NCBI GenBank assembly: GCA_900472295.1
Contig: UCIA01000004.1
Span: forward strand, 62,001-126,000
Origin: Hyphomicrobiales bacterium
GTDB lineage: Bacteria > Pseudomonadota > Alphaproteobacteria > Rhizobiales > Rhizobiaceae
DNA: 64,000 bases
Direction: 5' to 3'
A model generated the notes under the pieces. That model made no database searches. It was not told the DNA's origin and saw only the letters and a list, made by a program, of their open reading frames with translations. Numbering within the stretch: the first letter of the stretch is position 1; each line of letters begins with the position of its first letter. A program made the position numbers and the translations under genes. This document shows positions 1 through 9,745 of this stretch, one piece after another.

Positions 1-447
1 CACCAGGCTCCAGGTGGACCAGGGCGTCAGCAGCGCGGCGCCAAGCGTGATCTGCAGGAGATAGAGCGACACGAACGGGTTCGAGGCGCCGCCGCTGAGG
101 TAAAGCTGGGTCGTCAGCGCCACCATGTCGAAGATGAGCGCGACAAACAGCTGTGCGTTGCTGATCGGCCGCTGGCCGCGCAAGGCGAGCAGGCTGAAGA
201 TGTTCAATCCGACGAGGAAAAACACCACGCCAGCCATCTCCGGCAGCGGCAGCGGAATGTCGAACCAGTATTCCGTCGCCAGAATGGTAAGCACCTGACC
301 GGCCACCGCCAGCCAACGCAGCTGAATGAGCAGGAACAGGTTCTTCCTGTTCGCCGCATCGGGATTGGAGACCGCCCCGTCCTTGCCGGCGAGGGATGCT
401 GCCGCGAAGGATTTTTCGTTGCGAAGCGTTTGCGTCGGGACGCTCAT
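1..447 (-). CDS. actS: RegB/ActS-type redox sensor histidine kinase, N-terminal part
   Basis: This is the 5' end of a gene that runs off the left edge; 149 residues are visible. They start with a polar leader of about 40 residues and then several hydrophobic segments. The segment LRWLAVAGQ and the heptapeptide GGASNPF fit the RegB/PrrB/ActS family, in which GGXXNPF is the known ubiquinone-sensing motif in the membrane domain. The kinase domain lies outside the window. The ATG at 447 overlaps the SURF1 stop by four bases, so the two are translationally coupled. A redox sensor in the terminal-oxidase operon suggests that the respiratory state regulates oxidase expression; that link is inferred. 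The alternative is another quinone-responsive kinase of the same architecture. Confidence 0.82.
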   Translation of the reverse strand, partial: MSVPTQTLRNEKSFAAASLAGKDGAVSNPDAANRKNLFLLIQLRWLAVAGQVLTILATEYWFDIPLPLPEMAGVVFFLVGLNIFSLLALRGQRPISNAQLFVALIFDMVALTTQLYLSGGASNPFVSLYLLQITLGAALLTPWSTWSLV

Positions 448-1262
448 CTTGCCGGTCTCTGCCGCCAGCGGCCGCCGATGATCGGTGCGGCCAAGGCTGC
501 GGCAAGCATCGCAGCGAGCGTGAACCAGGTCAAAGCATAGACCAGATGACTGTTGCGGAAAGTCACCACGGTCAGGCCGCCGCGCGGCCAGCCGCCCATG
601 CCGGATGCCTCCGCATCGACGAAATAGGGGGCGACATCCGTCAGGCCGCGCGTGGTGGCGATGGCCGCGACATCCCGCGAATACCAGCGATTGCCCGCAG
701 CATCGTTGTTGCGCAGGAAGCCGCCGCCAGGCTCGCTGATACGCAACAGCCCGCCGATGACGGCCGGTGCGGCGAAGCTGCCGCTCTCCTGTTCGAATTC
801 GGCCTTGCGCTCCTGGGGAACGAACCCACGATTGACCAGCACGACGAAGCCACGGTCGGTCCGCATCGGCGTCAGCACCCAATAACCGCCACCAAGCTCC
901 GTCACCGCCTGCACCAGCGTGTTGGCACCGTCCAGAAAGTGCCCGGCCAATCGCACATGGCTGTATTCATAACCGGCCGCGGTCATGCCGACCCAGTTCC
1001 CTGGGCCAGGCGCATCGGCAGCCGGAGCATGGATGCGCTGATCGACGCGGGCGATCAGGTCGAGCTTCCAGACCCGCCTTTCCAGCTGCCATATGCCAAG
1101 CCCGAGAAACACCAGCACGCCGAGGAGCCCGAGCAGTGCGAGGAAAAGCCGTGACGCGGGCGACCTGCCGGCGTCCTGTCGTGACGCTGCGAGCGAACAA
1201 ATGCCGGGCTGCCCGATCCGTGCTTCGGCAGGGGTTCTCCCCGCGCCCGGCGCCGGGCTCAT
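444..1262 (-). CDS. SURF1 family oxidase assembly protein
   Basis: The product is 272 residues. It has one transmembrane segment near residue 40, the family motif GIWQLERRVWK just after it, a large periplasmic loop containing NRGFVP, and a second transmembrane segment near the C-terminus. This two-helix layout is that of SURF1/Shy1, which helps deliver haem to haem-copper oxidases. The start at 1262 is chosen because ATGA overlaps the cyoD stop; longer upstream starts would run deep into cyoD. The gene replaces the cyoE position seen in enteric cyo operons. Its position implies a role in maturing the bo3 oxidase. Confidence 0.9.
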   Translation of the reverse strand: MSPAPGAGRTPAEARIGQPGICSLAASRQDAGRSPASRLFLALLGLLGVLVFLGLGIWQLERRVWKLDLIARVDQRIHAPAADAPGPGNWVGMTAAGYEYSHVRLAGHFLDGANTLVQAVTELGGGYWVLTPMRTDRGFVVLVNRGFVPQERKAEFEQESGSFAAPAVIGGLLRISEPGGGFLRNNDAAGNRWYSRDVAAIATTRGLTDVAPYFVDAEASGMGGWPRGGLTVVTFRNSHLVYALTWFTLAAMLAAALAAPIIGGRWRQRPAR

Positions 1263-1636
1263 GGCATCTCGCGCATATCGTGAAGCCCCGGCATCATGTT
1301 GGCGTTGAGGTGATACATCACCCACAGCGAGCCGGTCAGCACGATGACCACCAGGATCAGCGTGAAGATCAGCGCGAGCATCGACCATCCTCCCTCGGAA
1401 GCGGTGTTCATATGCAGGAAGAAGACCATGTGGACGACGATCTGCACCGCCGCGAAGACCATGATGACGATGGCCGTGACCTGCTTGTCGTCGATGGCGC
1501 CGGTCATGACCAGCCAGAATGGGATAGCGGTCAGGATCAGCGACAGGACGAAGCCGATCAAATAGCCCTTGAACGATCCGTGCGCGGCGCCTCCAGACGC
1601 CTGGCCGTGACCCTCGGCATGACCATGAGCGCTCAT
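1259..1636 (-). CDS. cyoD: Cytochrome bo3 quinol oxidase subunit IV
   Basis: The product is 125 residues with a His/Gly-rich N-terminus followed by three transmembrane helices, as in CyoD (COX4 pro family). The helix pairs around FVLSLILTAIPFWLV and VVHMVFFLHMN are typical. CyoD supports assembly of the CuB site in subunit I. The start MSAHGH at 1636 overlaps the cyoC stop by four bases; the longer open frame upstream is inside cyoC and is unlikely to be used. Confidence 0.93.
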   Translation of the reverse strand: MSAHGHAEGHGQASGGAAHGSFKGYLIGFVLSLILTAIPFWLVMTGAIDDKQVTAIVIMVFAAVQIVVHMVFFLHMNTASEGGWSMLALIFTLILVVIVLTGSLWVMYHLNANMMPGLHDMREMP

Positions 1637-2265
1637 CGCAACATTCCCATCAGATAGACGAAGGTGAAGACGCCGATCCAGATGACGTCGAGAAAATGCC
1701 AGAACATCGAGAGGCACATCAGCCGGCGGCGGTTCGCTTCGATGAGGCCGAACCTCGCGACCTGCACCATCAGCGTCACCAGCCAGACGATGCCGAAGGT
1801 GACGTGCAGGCCGTGCGTTCCGACCAGCGTGAAGTAGGACGACAGGAAGGCGCTGCGCTGTGGCGTCGCGCCTTCATGGATCAGGTGCGCGAATTCATAG
1901 AGTTCGATGGACAGGAATGCCAGCCCGAACAGGCCGGTCACGGCAAGCCAGCCTTGCGTCGCCGCGACGCGGCCCTTGTCCATGGTCAGCATGGCAAAGC
2001 CATAGGTGATCGAGGAGAACAGCAGCATGGCGGTGTTGAGCGCCACCAGATTGAGGTCGAACAGGTCCTTGGGCGCGGGACCCGCCGCATAGTTGCCGCC
2101 GAGCACGCCATAGGCCGCGAACAGCATCGCAAAGATCAGGCAGTCGCTCATCAGATAGAGCCAGAAGCCGAGCATGGTGCTGCCGCCTTCGGCGTGCGCA
2201 TGCTCTTCCTCCAGGTGGAAGACCGGTTCAGTGCCGGCCGTGGTTGCCGTCGATACCATGCTCAA
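1633..2265 (-). CDS. cyoC: Cytochrome bo3 quinol oxidase subunit III
   Basis: The product is 210 residues with five transmembrane helices, the usual CyoC length and topology (haem-copper oxidase subunit III family). The motifs GFWLYLMSDCLIFAMLFAAY, a conserved Glu in IELYEF, and WHFLDVIWIGVF near the C-terminus are characteristic. The N-terminus is short and hydrophilic and includes an HLEEEHAH stretch. It starts a few bases after the cyoB stop (2269) and overlaps cyoD, so it is part of the coupled operon. A start two codons later (MVST) is also possible. Confidence 0.95.
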   Translation of the reverse strand: MSMVSTATTAGTEPVFHLEEEHAHAEGGSTMLGFWLYLMSDCLIFAMLFAAYGVLGGNYAAGPAPKDLFDLNLVALNTAMLLFSSITYGFAMLTMDKGRVAATQGWLAVTGLFGLAFLSIELYEFAHLIHEGATPQRSAFLSSYFTLVGTHGLHVTFGIVWLVTLMVQVARFGLIEANRRRLMCLSMFWHFLDVIWIGVFTFVYLMGMLR

Positions 2266-2268
2266 ACC

Positions 2269-4266
2269 CTAACCCTGGGCGGCGAGGAGCGTCGTCCTCG
2301 CCTCCTCCGTTTGCGTGACCTCGGCAGCCGGAATGTGGAAGTCGCGGTGATAGTTGAAGGTGTGGCCGATCGCGGTAGCGATGAGGCAGGCGAAGCTCAA
2401 TGCCGCCAGCCACCAGATGTACCAGATCATGGCGAAGCCGAGCGCCACGCTGAAGGCCGCCAGGATGACGCCGGTGCCGGTATTGCTTGGCATGTGGATC
2501 GGCTTGAAGCCGGAGAGCGGCCTGTTGTAGCCGGCCTTCTTCATGTCCCACCAGGCGTCGTTGTCGCGCACGACAGGCGTGAAGGCGAAATTGTAGGCCG
2601 GCGGCGGTGAGGAGGTCGACCATTCGAGCGTGCGGCCGTCCCAGGGATCGCCCGTCGGGTCGGTCAGAGCCTTGCGCCTGCGGATGGAGACGTAGATCTG
2701 GATCAGGAAAGCGGCGATGCCGAAGGCGATCAGCACCGCGCCGAAGGCGGCGATCACGAACCATATCTGCAGCGAAGGGTCGTCGAAGACGCGCATGCGG
2801 CGCGTCACGCCCATCAGGCCCAGGATGTAGAGCGGCATGAAGGCGAACCAGAAGCCGACAACCCAGCACCAGAACGAGACCTTGCCCCAGAACGGATCGA
2901 GCTTGAATCCGAAGGCCTTGGGCCACCAGTAGGCAATGCCGGCAAACAGGCCGAACAGCACGCCGCCGATGATGACGTTGTGGAAATGCGCGATCAGGAA
3001 CAGGCTGTTGTGCAGCACGAAGTCCGCCGGCGGCACGGCAAGCAGCACGCCGGTCATGCCGCCGACGGTGAAGGTGAGCATGAAGGCCATCGTCCACATC
3101 ATCGGCAGTTCGAAGCGGATGCGGCCGCGATACATCGTGAACAGCCAGTTGAACATCTTCGCCCCGGTTGGGATCGAGATGATCATCGTGGTGATGCCGA
3201 AGAAGGAATTGACGCTGGCGCCGGAGCCCATGGTGAAGAAGTGGTGCAGCCAGACCAGGTACGACAGGATGGTGATGACCACCGTGGCGTAGACCATCGA
3301 GGTATAGCCGAACAGGCGCTTGCCGGAGAAGGTCGAGGTCACCTCGGAAAAGACGCCGAACAACGGCAGGATGAGGATGTAGACCTCCGGGTGACCCCAT
3401 ATCCAGATGAGGTTCACATACATCATCGGGTTGCCGCCGAAATCGTTGGTGAAGAAGTTGGTGCCGACATAGCGGTCGAGTGTCAGCAGCGCGAGCACCG
3501 CCGTCAGCACCGGGAAGGACGCCACGATCAGCACATTGGTGCACAGTGACGTCCAGGTGAAGACGGGCATGCGCATCATCGTCATGCCGGGCGCGCGCAT
3601 CTTGATGATCGTGCAGATCAGGTTGATGCCCGACAGCGTCGTGCCGACGCCCGCCACCTGCAGCGCCCAGATATAATAATCGACGCCGACGTCGGGACTA
3701 TAGCCGATGCCGGAAAGCGGCGGATAGGCGAGCCAGCCGGTGCGGGCAAATTCGCCGACGAACAGCGACGCCATGACCAGGACCGCGCCGCCGACCGTCA
3801 TCCAGAAGCTGAAATTGTTGAGGAACGGGAAAGAAACGTCGCGCGCGCCGATCTGCAGCGGCACGACGAAGTTCATCAGCCCGGTGACGAAAGGCATCGC
3901 CACGAAGAAGATCATGATCACGCCGTGAGCGGTGAAAATCTGGTCGTAGTGATGCGAGTTGAGATAGCCTTCGGAGCCGTTGAAGGCGATAGCCTGCTGC
4001 AGGCGCATCATGATGGCGTCCGAGAAGCCGCGCAGCAGCATGACCAGGCCGAGCACCATGTACATGATGCCGATCTTCTTGTGGTCGACGCTGGTGAACC
4101 ACTCGCGCCAGAGATAGCCCCAGAGCTTGAAATAGGTGATGACGCCGAGAAGCGCGATGCCGCCGAGCGCCACAGCGACGAAGGTGGCGACTACGATCGG
4201 CTCGTGCAGTGGCAGAGAGTCCCAGGTGAGACGGCCGAAGATGAACTTGGTTAGAGTATCGGGCAT
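2269..4266 (-). CDS. cyoB: Cytochrome bo3 quinol oxidase subunit I
   Basis: The product is 665 residues, the normal CyoB length, with about 15 transmembrane helices. It reduces oxygen to water at the haem o3-CuB centre and pumps protons in the inner membrane. Visible ligands and motifs include FTAHG (low-spin haem His), [12 protein letters not shown] (CuB His cross-linked to Tyr), the adjacent pair in LHHFFTMG, and HFHNVIIGG (haem ligands). The C-terminal segment with [10 protein letters not shown] is typical of the quinol oxidase branch, and the context with cyoA, C and D supports it. It starts 10 bases after cyoA. Confidence 0.97.
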   Translation of the reverse strand: MPDTLTKFIFGRLTWDSLPLHEPIVVATFVAVALGGIALLGVITYFKLWGYLWREWFTSVDHKKIGIMYMVLGLVMLLRGFSDAIMMRLQQAIAFNGSEGYLNSHHYDQIFTAHGVIMIFFVAMPFVTGLMNFVVPLQIGARDVSFPFLNNFSFWMTVGGAVLVMASLFVGEFARTGWLAYPPLSGIGYSPDVGVDYYIWALQVAGVGTTLSGINLICTIIKMRAPGMTMMRMPVFTWTSLCTNVLIVASFPVLTAVLALLTLDRYVGTNFFTNDFGGNPMMYVNLIWIWGHPEVYILILPLFGVFSEVTSTFSGKRLFGYTSMVYATVVITILSYLVWLHHFFTMGSGASVNSFFGITTMIISIPTGAKMFNWLFTMYRGRIRFELPMMWTMAFMLTFTVGGMTGVLLAVPPADFVLHNSLFLIAHFHNVIIGGVLFGLFAGIAYWWPKAFGFKLDPFWGKVSFWCWVVGFWFAFMPLYILGLMGVTRRMRVFDDPSLQIWFVIAAFGAVLIAFGIAAFLIQIYVSIRRRKALTDPTGDPWDGRTLEWSTSSPPPAYNFAFTPVVRDNDAWWDMKKAGYNRPLSGFKPIHMPSNTGTGVILAAFSVALGFAMIWYIWWLAALSFACLIATAIGHTFNYHRDFHIPAAEVTQTEEARTTLLAAQG

Positions 4267-4276
4267 CGGCTGTCTC

Positions 4277-5461
4277 TCACAATTCTTGCCGCAGCAGGCC
4301 GAGCGACGGTGTATCCGCCTCGGCGCGGCGGCTCTCGGTCCCTGGCCTCAGCAACCCCGCCCCGCGCAGCGGGGAAAGATTTCTGGCCGGCCAGTCCGTC
4401 CGCGTGGCATCGCTGGCCGCACGCGCCGCAGCTGCCGCCTCCTCCGCCGTGCAGATGCTGGCGACATAGGTCGGATCGTTGCCGAACACCGCGCCGCGCC
4501 GGGCGAACTTGTCGTATTGCAGCGGCAGAGTGTTGCGGACACCCGCAAGACCGAGGCCACCCCTGGCGTCGATCGACATCATCTCGTTCATGCACATCTT
4601 GCCGCGCTCGACGCAGAGGTTGAGGATGGCGCCGTAAAGGTCGGGATCGACCGAGGCATAGTGGCGGACCGGCTCGTTCTCGCTCGGCTTTTCGAGTTCG
4701 AGATAGTTTTCGCGGTTGAGCGCCGCCGACGCTGTCCTGGTCTGCGCCACCCACTGGTCGAAGGCTTGTTCGGACAGGCCGTGGAAGGCGAAGCGCATAC
4801 CCGAAAAGCCGGCGCCGCTGTAATTGGCCGAGAAGCCGCTATAGGTGCCCGGCCGGTTGATGACGGCGTGCAGCTTCGTCTCCATCGCAGGCATGGCATA
4901 AATCTGCCCGGCGAGAGCTGGGATGTAGAAGGAATTCATCACCGCCGACGAGGTGATGCGGAAGTCGATCGGCTGGTTGACCGGCGCCGCCAGCTCGTTG
5001 ACGGAGGCGATGCCGTAGTCCGGATAGATGAAGAGCCATTTCCAATCGAGCGCCACCACCTCGACCCGCAGTGGCTTGTGCAGCTCTGTGACCGGCTGGC
5101 CGGGCTCGATCCGGTCGATCCGGCGGTATGGGTCGAGCAGATGCGTGCCGAGCCAGGTCAGCGCGCCGAGGCAGATGATAATGAGCAGAGGCGCCGCCCA
5201 GATCACCAGTTCCAGTTTCGTTGAATGATCCCAGTCCGGCGCATAGGTCGCCGAGGCGTTGGATTGCCGGTAGCGCCAGGCGAAAAAGACAGTCAGCGCC
5301 ATGACCGGCACGACGATCACAAGCATCAGCAGGGTCGAGACCACGAGCAGGTCGCGCTGCTGGGCCGCGACATCGCCGGCGGGCGCGAGCACGACCAGAT
5401 CGCAGCCGCTCAACAGCCCGGCCAGGGCAAACAGAAGCAAGGCTCCAAATCGTTTCATCAA
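4277..5461 (-). CDS. cyoA: Cytochrome bo3 quinol oxidase subunit II
   Basis: The product is 394 residues. A lipoprotein signal with the lipobox LSGC puts the lipidated Cys near residue 20, and two transmembrane helices follow at about 40-60 and 85-105. A periplasmic cupredoxin domain contains [21 protein letters not shown] and [12 protein letters not shown]. The CuA ligand set of cytochrome c oxidases is absent, as expected for a quinol oxidase. A C-terminal extension of about 100 residues is somewhat longer than in Escherichia coli CyoA. It is the first gene of the operon; its promoter must lie between 5462 and the divergent MFS gene. Confidence 0.95.
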   Translation of the reverse strand: MMKRFGALLLFALAGLLSGCDLVVLAPAGDVAAQQRDLLVVSTLLMLVIVVPVMALTVFFAWRYRQSNASATYAPDWDHSTKLELVIWAAPLLIIICLGALTWLGTHLLDPYRRIDRIEPGQPVTELHKPLRVEVVALDWKWLFIYPDYGIASVNELAAPVNQPIDFRITSSAVMNSFYIPALAGQIYAMPAMETKLHAVINRPGTYSGFSANYSGAGFSGMRFAFHGLSEQAFDQWVAQTRTASAALNRENYLELEKPSENEPVRHYASVDPDLYGAILNLCVERGKMCMNEMMSIDARGGLGLAGVRNTLPLQYDKFARRGAVFGNDPTYVASICTAEEAAAAARAASDATRTDWPARNLSPLRGAGLLRPGTESRRAEADTPSLGLLRQEL

Positions 5462-5544
5462 ACGCTGCCCTCGATGAACCGCCGCAATCGGTCATGTTGC
5501 AGTGCGGTATTCATCAAGGGCTACTGCCGCCGGCGGCGCGGTGA

Positions 5545-5565
5545 CATTGGACAATTTGTCCAATG
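5545..5565. promoter_or_regulatory. Perfect palindrome, candidate operator between cyoA and MFS gene
   Basis: Arms CATTGGACAA and TTGTCCAATG are exact reverse complements around a single central T. It lies 84 bases upstream of cyoA and about 98 bases upstream of the MFS start, in the only spacer between two divergent transcription units. A 10-bp perfect arm suggests binding of a dimeric regulator. The sequence does not match an FNR box, and I do not recognise the regulator. Confidence 0.6.
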
Positions 5566-5662
5566 CCCAGCTGGCGTCGCCTTGGCGCAGTGTGCAGCGC
5601 ACAATGGGATCGTGACGGATTTGGTCCCGGGTACTTCATCCCCCTCGGTGGCGACGGACAAG

Positions 5663-6985
5663 ATGGCTCAGACTTCGACTGGCGAAACGAACGGCGAGCT
5701 TATCGGCTCGCATCATGGCCAGGTCAGCGCGGGCGATATCGCGGTCGGCGTGATCGTGGGCAGGACGTCGGAATTCTTCGATTTCTTCGTCTATGCGATC
5801 GCGTCCGTCATCGTGTTTCCCAAGCTTGTGTTTCCCACGCACGATCCGCTCGTCGGGACGCTCTATTCCTTCTCCATCTTCGCGCTCGCCTTCGTCGCGC
5901 GCCCGTTCGGCTCCGTTCTGTTCATGGCGGTCGATCGCGCCTATGGCCGCGGCGCGAAACTGACGATCGCGCTGTTCCTGCTCGGCACGTCGACCGTCGC
6001 CATCGCGTTTCTGCCGGCCTATGGCGACATCGGTGCTGTCGCAATCTGGTTGTTGGCGCTTGCCCGCATCGGACAAGGCCTGGCGCTCGGCGGAACATGG
6101 GACGGACTGGCCTCGCTGCTGGCGCTGAACGCGCCGGAGAACCGGCGCGGCTTCTATGCGATGATCCCGCAGCTGGGCGCGCCGATCGGCCTCATCGTGG
6201 CCAGCGCGCTCTTCGCCTTCTTCGTCGCCAATCTGTCGGCCGGCGACTTCCTTGCCTGGGGCTGGCGCTATCCGTTCTTCGTCGCATTCGCCATCAATGT
6301 CGTGGCCCTGTTCGCCAGGCTGCGCATTGTCGTGACGCCCGAATTCTCGAGATTGTACGAGAGCGGCGACCTGCAGCCGACGCGCATAAGGGACACGATC
6401 CGGGCCGAAGGCCGCAACGTCGTCGTCGGCGCCTTCGCGCCGTTGGCGAGTTTCGCCCTGTTCCACATGGTGACGGTGTTTCCTCTCTCCTGGGTGTTCC
6501 TGTTCACCAATGAGGGGCCGGCGCGCTTCCTCTTGATCGAAGCGGTGAGCGCGCTGTTCGGCATTGCGGCCATCGTCGCATCGGGGCCACTGGCCGATCG
6601 CGTCGGACGCCGTGCGCTGCTCGGCGGCTCGGCGATCGCCATCGCTACGTTCAGTGGCTTTGCCCCGCAGCTTCTGGACGGCGGCACTGTCGGCGAGGCC
6701 TTGTTCATGGCGCTGGGCTTCATCCTCCTGGGGCTGAGTTTCGGGCAATCGTCAGGCGTCGTCGCATCGAGCTTTTCCCGGCGGCATCGCTACACCGGCT
6801 CGGCAATAACCTCGGATCTGGCATGGATGTTCGGCGCCGGCTTCGCGCCACTCGCCGCGCTGCTGTTGGCGGGCAACTTCGGCCTCATCGCCGCCGGTGC
6901 CTACCTGCTTTCCGGGGCGGCTTGCACCTTGCTTGCCCTGTGGATCGACGGTCGGCATCCGGGCGCGAACCGCCGAGCTGACTGA
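5663..6985 (+). CDS. MFS transporter, metabolite:H+ symporter type
   Basis: The product is 440 residues with about 12 predicted transmembrane helices. The segment GRTSEFFDFFVYAIASV in the first helix and RPFGSVLF after helix 2 are typical of the metabolite:proton symporter (ProP/ShiA/KgtP-like) branch. The cytoplasmic loop GPLADRVGRRALL is the classical MFS A-like motif in the second half. The start ATG at 5663 is chosen because it gives a normal short N-terminus; an in-frame GTG at 5612 is an alternative. It is divergent from cyoA and may share control with it. The substrate cannot be read from sequence; organic acids or zwitterions are likely. Confidence 0.85.
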   Translation: MAQTSTGETNGELIGSHHGQVSAGDIAVGVIVGRTSEFFDFFVYAIASVIVFPKLVFPTHDPLVGTLYSFSIFALAFVARPFGSVLFMAVDRAYGRGAKLTIALFLLGTSTVAIAFLPAYGDIGAVAIWLLALARIGQGLALGGTWDGLASLLALNAPENRRGFYAMIPQLGAPIGLIVASALFAFFVANLSAGDFLAWGWRYPFFVAFAINVVALFARLRIVVTPEFSRLYESGDLQPTRIRDTIRAEGRNVVVGAFAPLASFALFHMVTVFPLSWVFLFTNEGPARFLLIEAVSALFGIAAIVASGPLADRVGRRALLGGSAIAIATFSGFAPQLLDGGTVGEALFMALGFILLGLSFGQSSGVVASSFSRRHRYTGSAITSDLAWMFGAGFAPLAALLLAGNFGLIAAGAYLLSGAACTLLALWIDGRHPGANRRAD

Positions 6986-7122
6986 CCGGGGCGTTCGCGA
7001 TTTGCACATGATGCGGCCGAGGCGGACGGTCTGCGTACCGCGCTGATCAAGGCACGGCGACGGGTGGGCGTCGCGTTCTCGATCCAAACGCCGTTTCCAG
7101 AGCGTATCCGGAGCGACGAGAG

Positions 7123-7257
7123 ACAGCGCCGTTTCGGGAGTGCGTTACCCCAGTCGTTCATCGCGTAGAGGACGTCCCGAAGGGACATGCCTAAGGGGGT
7201 CAGTTCATAGACGACCCGCGGCGGGATTTCGGCGAAGGCTGTGCGCGTCACCAGCCA
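7123..7257 (-). pseudogene. HxlR-family regulator, C-terminal fragment
   Basis: A minus-strand stretch encodes LVTRTAFAEIPPRVVYELTP followed by LGMSLRDVLYAMNDWG. This is the wing and C-terminal helix of HxlR-type winged-helix regulators. A stop codon at 7258-7260 sits immediately upstream in the same frame, and no helix-turn-helix part is found beyond it. The frame also runs on into sequence antisense to the MFS gene with no family-like ending. It is therefore a relic rather than a working gene. Confidence 0.6.
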
Positions 7258-7648
7258 CTATCCGACGACCCGCGGCAACAACTATTTCTACGAATTCAAC
7301 TGGGGAAGCTCTCTGCTGCTTGTCTACCATTTCGGCAGCGGCACGGTCCTTGCCAATATCCCGAAGGCTGGGGAAGCAGCCCCACGGTGGCATTGGTGTC
7401 ATTCGGGTAGACGTCCAAGGGATGGGCCGCGACAGCCTGCGCGACGTCCGGCCCACTCTCGACTTGGTACAAATAGAACGAAATGCAAGTGAAATGATTA
7501 TAAGCCGTATAAGCGAACCGCAGGAGTGCGCTGCCAAGTTTTCGCACAAGTAAAATTTTTCGATCTACACCGCTCGAGGCTGGACATACATTTTCATCGA
7601 GAGCAATATGCTTGCAGAGGACAATCCAGAGCAAGTGTGAGGAACCCC
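7258..7648. other. Intergenic region without a supported gene
   Basis: This stretch lies between the HxlR fragment and the multicopper oxidase. Several short open frames exist on both strands, but none gives a recognisable family or a plausible ribosome site. It presumably holds the promoter of the oxidase cluster. The last 100 bases are AT-richer than the flanks, which fits a promoter. I see no clear operator or terminator. Confidence 0.4.
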
Positions 7649-9745
7649 ATGTTACGTGGAGGATGGACGGCGCGTGCGCGGATTTTGGCGTGCGTTTTCG
7701 GCGGCAGCCTGGGATCAATCGCGGCATTGCCCGCGACAGCCGAGATCCTCAACCCGCCATTGCTGCAAGATGAGCGCGCACCGATCGCCAAGCCCGGCCT
7801 GACGGAGGAAGCTCCCGCGCCCCTGCCGGGCAACACGGCGCCGACGCGCGGCGACCGCCTGCTCGATCTGGAGATCCAGTATATCGACAACCAGATCTAC
7901 AACCCGTCGACGGGCGGCTACGACAAGGTCCATCTGCGCGGCTACACGGGCAACGGCGTCGATCCCAGTGCGCCCTATGTCTCGCCGACGATCGAGGCGG
8001 TTCCCGGCGACACGGTGCGCATCACGCTCGACAACCAGTTGCCCGCAGGGCCACAGCCCGGCGATCCCGGCTGCATGCCCGGCGGCCAGATGCCTGACAT
8101 TCCGCACTGCTTTAACGGCACCAACCTTCACACCCATGGACTTTGGGTAAGCCCGACCGGCAACAGCGACAATGTGCTGTTGTCGATCAACCCGCAGACC
8201 AAGTTCACCTACGAATACAACATCCCGTCGGATCATCCGTCCGGCACCTTCTGGTATCACACGCACCGCCACGGCTCGACGGCGCTGCAAGTGTCGAGCG
8301 GCATGGCCGGCGCGCTGATCATCCGCGGCAGCCGCTTGCCCACGCCGACAGCGCATGGCGACATCGACACGCTGATCCCGACCTCGGCCATTCCCGAGCG
8401 CGTGCTGGTGATGCAGCAGATCCAGTATGCCTGCCGCGGGCCAGCCGCCAAACCGGGCGAGCTCGGCCCGATCAAGCAGGACATTAATGGTCGCTACATC
8501 TGCGATCCCGGCGATATCGGCGGCATCGAGGCCTACGACCAGTTCGGCCCGGGCACCTGGCCGGCATCAGGGCGCTACACCTCACTCAACGGCAAGGTGT
8601 TCAATCCCGACGATGCAATGAAGGCAACGCAAGGCCAGGTCGAGCGCTGGCGCATGATCCATGCAGGCGTGCGCGACACGATCAGCCTGCAGTTCTTCAA
8701 GGTCCAGGATGGCAAGCTCAAGCAAGGCGTGAAGACGCTGCTCAGGGCCGACACCACCGCTGCCTTTATCAAGGACACATGCGGCACCACGCCGGTGCCC
8801 TATTCGCTGATCGCCGCCGACGGGCTAACGATGGCAGCCGCGCAACCGACCAAACTCGCAACGCTGCAGCCCGGCTATCGCTTCGATGCGCTGGTCGTCT
8901 TCCCCGAAGCCGGGCGTTACTGCGTGATCGATTCCTCGGCGCCCAAGTCAGGCGCGGTCAACGCGCTCGATGTCGGGCCGCAACTGCTCGGCCTGGTCGA
9001 CGTTGCACCGGGCAAGCCGGTCGACAATGTTGAAGATTACATCAACAACGAACTGGTTGTGCTGGCCGAGGCCAACATGCCGGCCGACATCAGGGAGACC
9101 GTGATCGCCGACCTCAAGGATGGCACCAAGTTCACCAGTTTCACGCCTCATCCCGATATCACCGACGAGGAAGTAGCGGGCAACGGCACCCAGGAGCTGA
9201 CCTTCTTCATCGACACGACGGGACCTGACGTGAAGTTCGAGGTCGGCAACACGCTCAACACGGCCGATACGAAGCCTTACGACCCAACCCGCATCGACCG
9301 CTCGCTGCCGCTCGGCAAGGCTCAGGTGTGGACGCTGCAATCGCATTTCGTCAGCCATCCCTTCCACATCCACGTCAATCCGTTCCAGATCGTCTCGATC
9401 ATCGATCCCAACGGCAAGGATGTCAGCGCGCCGGGTGCTGTCGACGATGCCGGCGGCGCGCCCAACGATCCGCAATATCCCGGGCTGAAGGGCGTCTGGA
9501 AGGACACGCTATGGATCAAGAGCCTGATCCCGCAATCGCTGCCGGCCGGCTTCTCCGGCATCTACACGATCACGCTGCGCACCCGCTACGAGCGCTATAT
9601 CGGCGAGTACGTGCTCCACTGCCACATCCTCGACCATGAAGACCAGGGCATGATGCAGAACGTAGCTGTGGTGCTGCCCGACCAGGTGGGCGACGCGGCG
9701 CAGGGTGAGGCCATGCAGATGGGTGGCCACGATGCCCACAAGTAA
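7649..9745 (+). CDS. Secreted multicopper oxidase (laccase-like)
   Basis: The product is 698 residues with an N-terminal export signal ending near ALPATA-E (about residue 30). The four copper-binding clusters are complete: HTH at 161-163, H204-T-H206 in WYHTHRHGS, HPFHIH at 570-575, and HCHILDHEDQGM from 657, which supplies the type 1 Cys658 and the Met668 axial position. It should oxidise phenols or metals in the periplasm while reducing oxygen to water. At 698 residues it is longer than CueO or three-domain laccases of about 500 residues, with extra segments around residues 130-160 and 270-330. The start has a GTGAGGA ribosome site 7 bases upstream. It overlaps the tyrosinase gene by 14 bases. 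Confidence 0.92.
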   Translation: MLRGGWTARARILACVFGGSLGSIAALPATAEILNPPLLQDERAPIAKPGLTEEAPAPLPGNTAPTRGDRLLDLEIQYIDNQIYNPSTGGYDKVHLRGYTGNGVDPSAPYVSPTIEAVPGDTVRITLDNQLPAGPQPGDPGCMPGGQMPDIPHCFNGTNLHTHGLWVSPTGNSDNVLLSINPQTKFTYEYNIPSDHPSGTFWYHTHRHGSTALQVSSGMAGALIIRGSRLPTPTAHGDIDTLIPTSAIPERVLVMQQIQYACRGPAAKPGELGPIKQDINGRYICDPGDIGGIEAYDQFGPGTWPASGRYTSLNGKVFNPDDAMKATQGQVERWRMIHAGVRDTISLQFFKVQDGKLKQGVKTLLRADTTAAFIKDTCGTTPVPYSLIAADGLTMAAAQPTKLATLQPGYRFDALVVFPEAGRYCVIDSSAPKSGAVNALDVGPQLLGLVDVAPGKPVDNVEDYINNELVVLAEANMPADIRETVIADLKDGTKFTSFTPHPDITDEEVAGNGTQELTFFIDTTGPDVKFEVGNTLNTADTKPYDPTRIDRSLPLGKAQVWTLQSHFVSHPFHIHVNPFQIVSIIDPNGKDVSAPGAVDDAGGAPNDPQYPGLKGVWKDTLWIKSLIPQSLPAGFSGIYTITLRTRYERYIGEYVLHCHILDHEDQGMMQNVAVVLPDQVGDAAQGEAMQMGGHDAHK

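Noticed and set aside
5500..5530. Possible FNR-type half site (ATTCATCAA) upstream of cyoA
   Set aside because: Only one half fits TTGAT-N4-ATCAA; the other half is missing.
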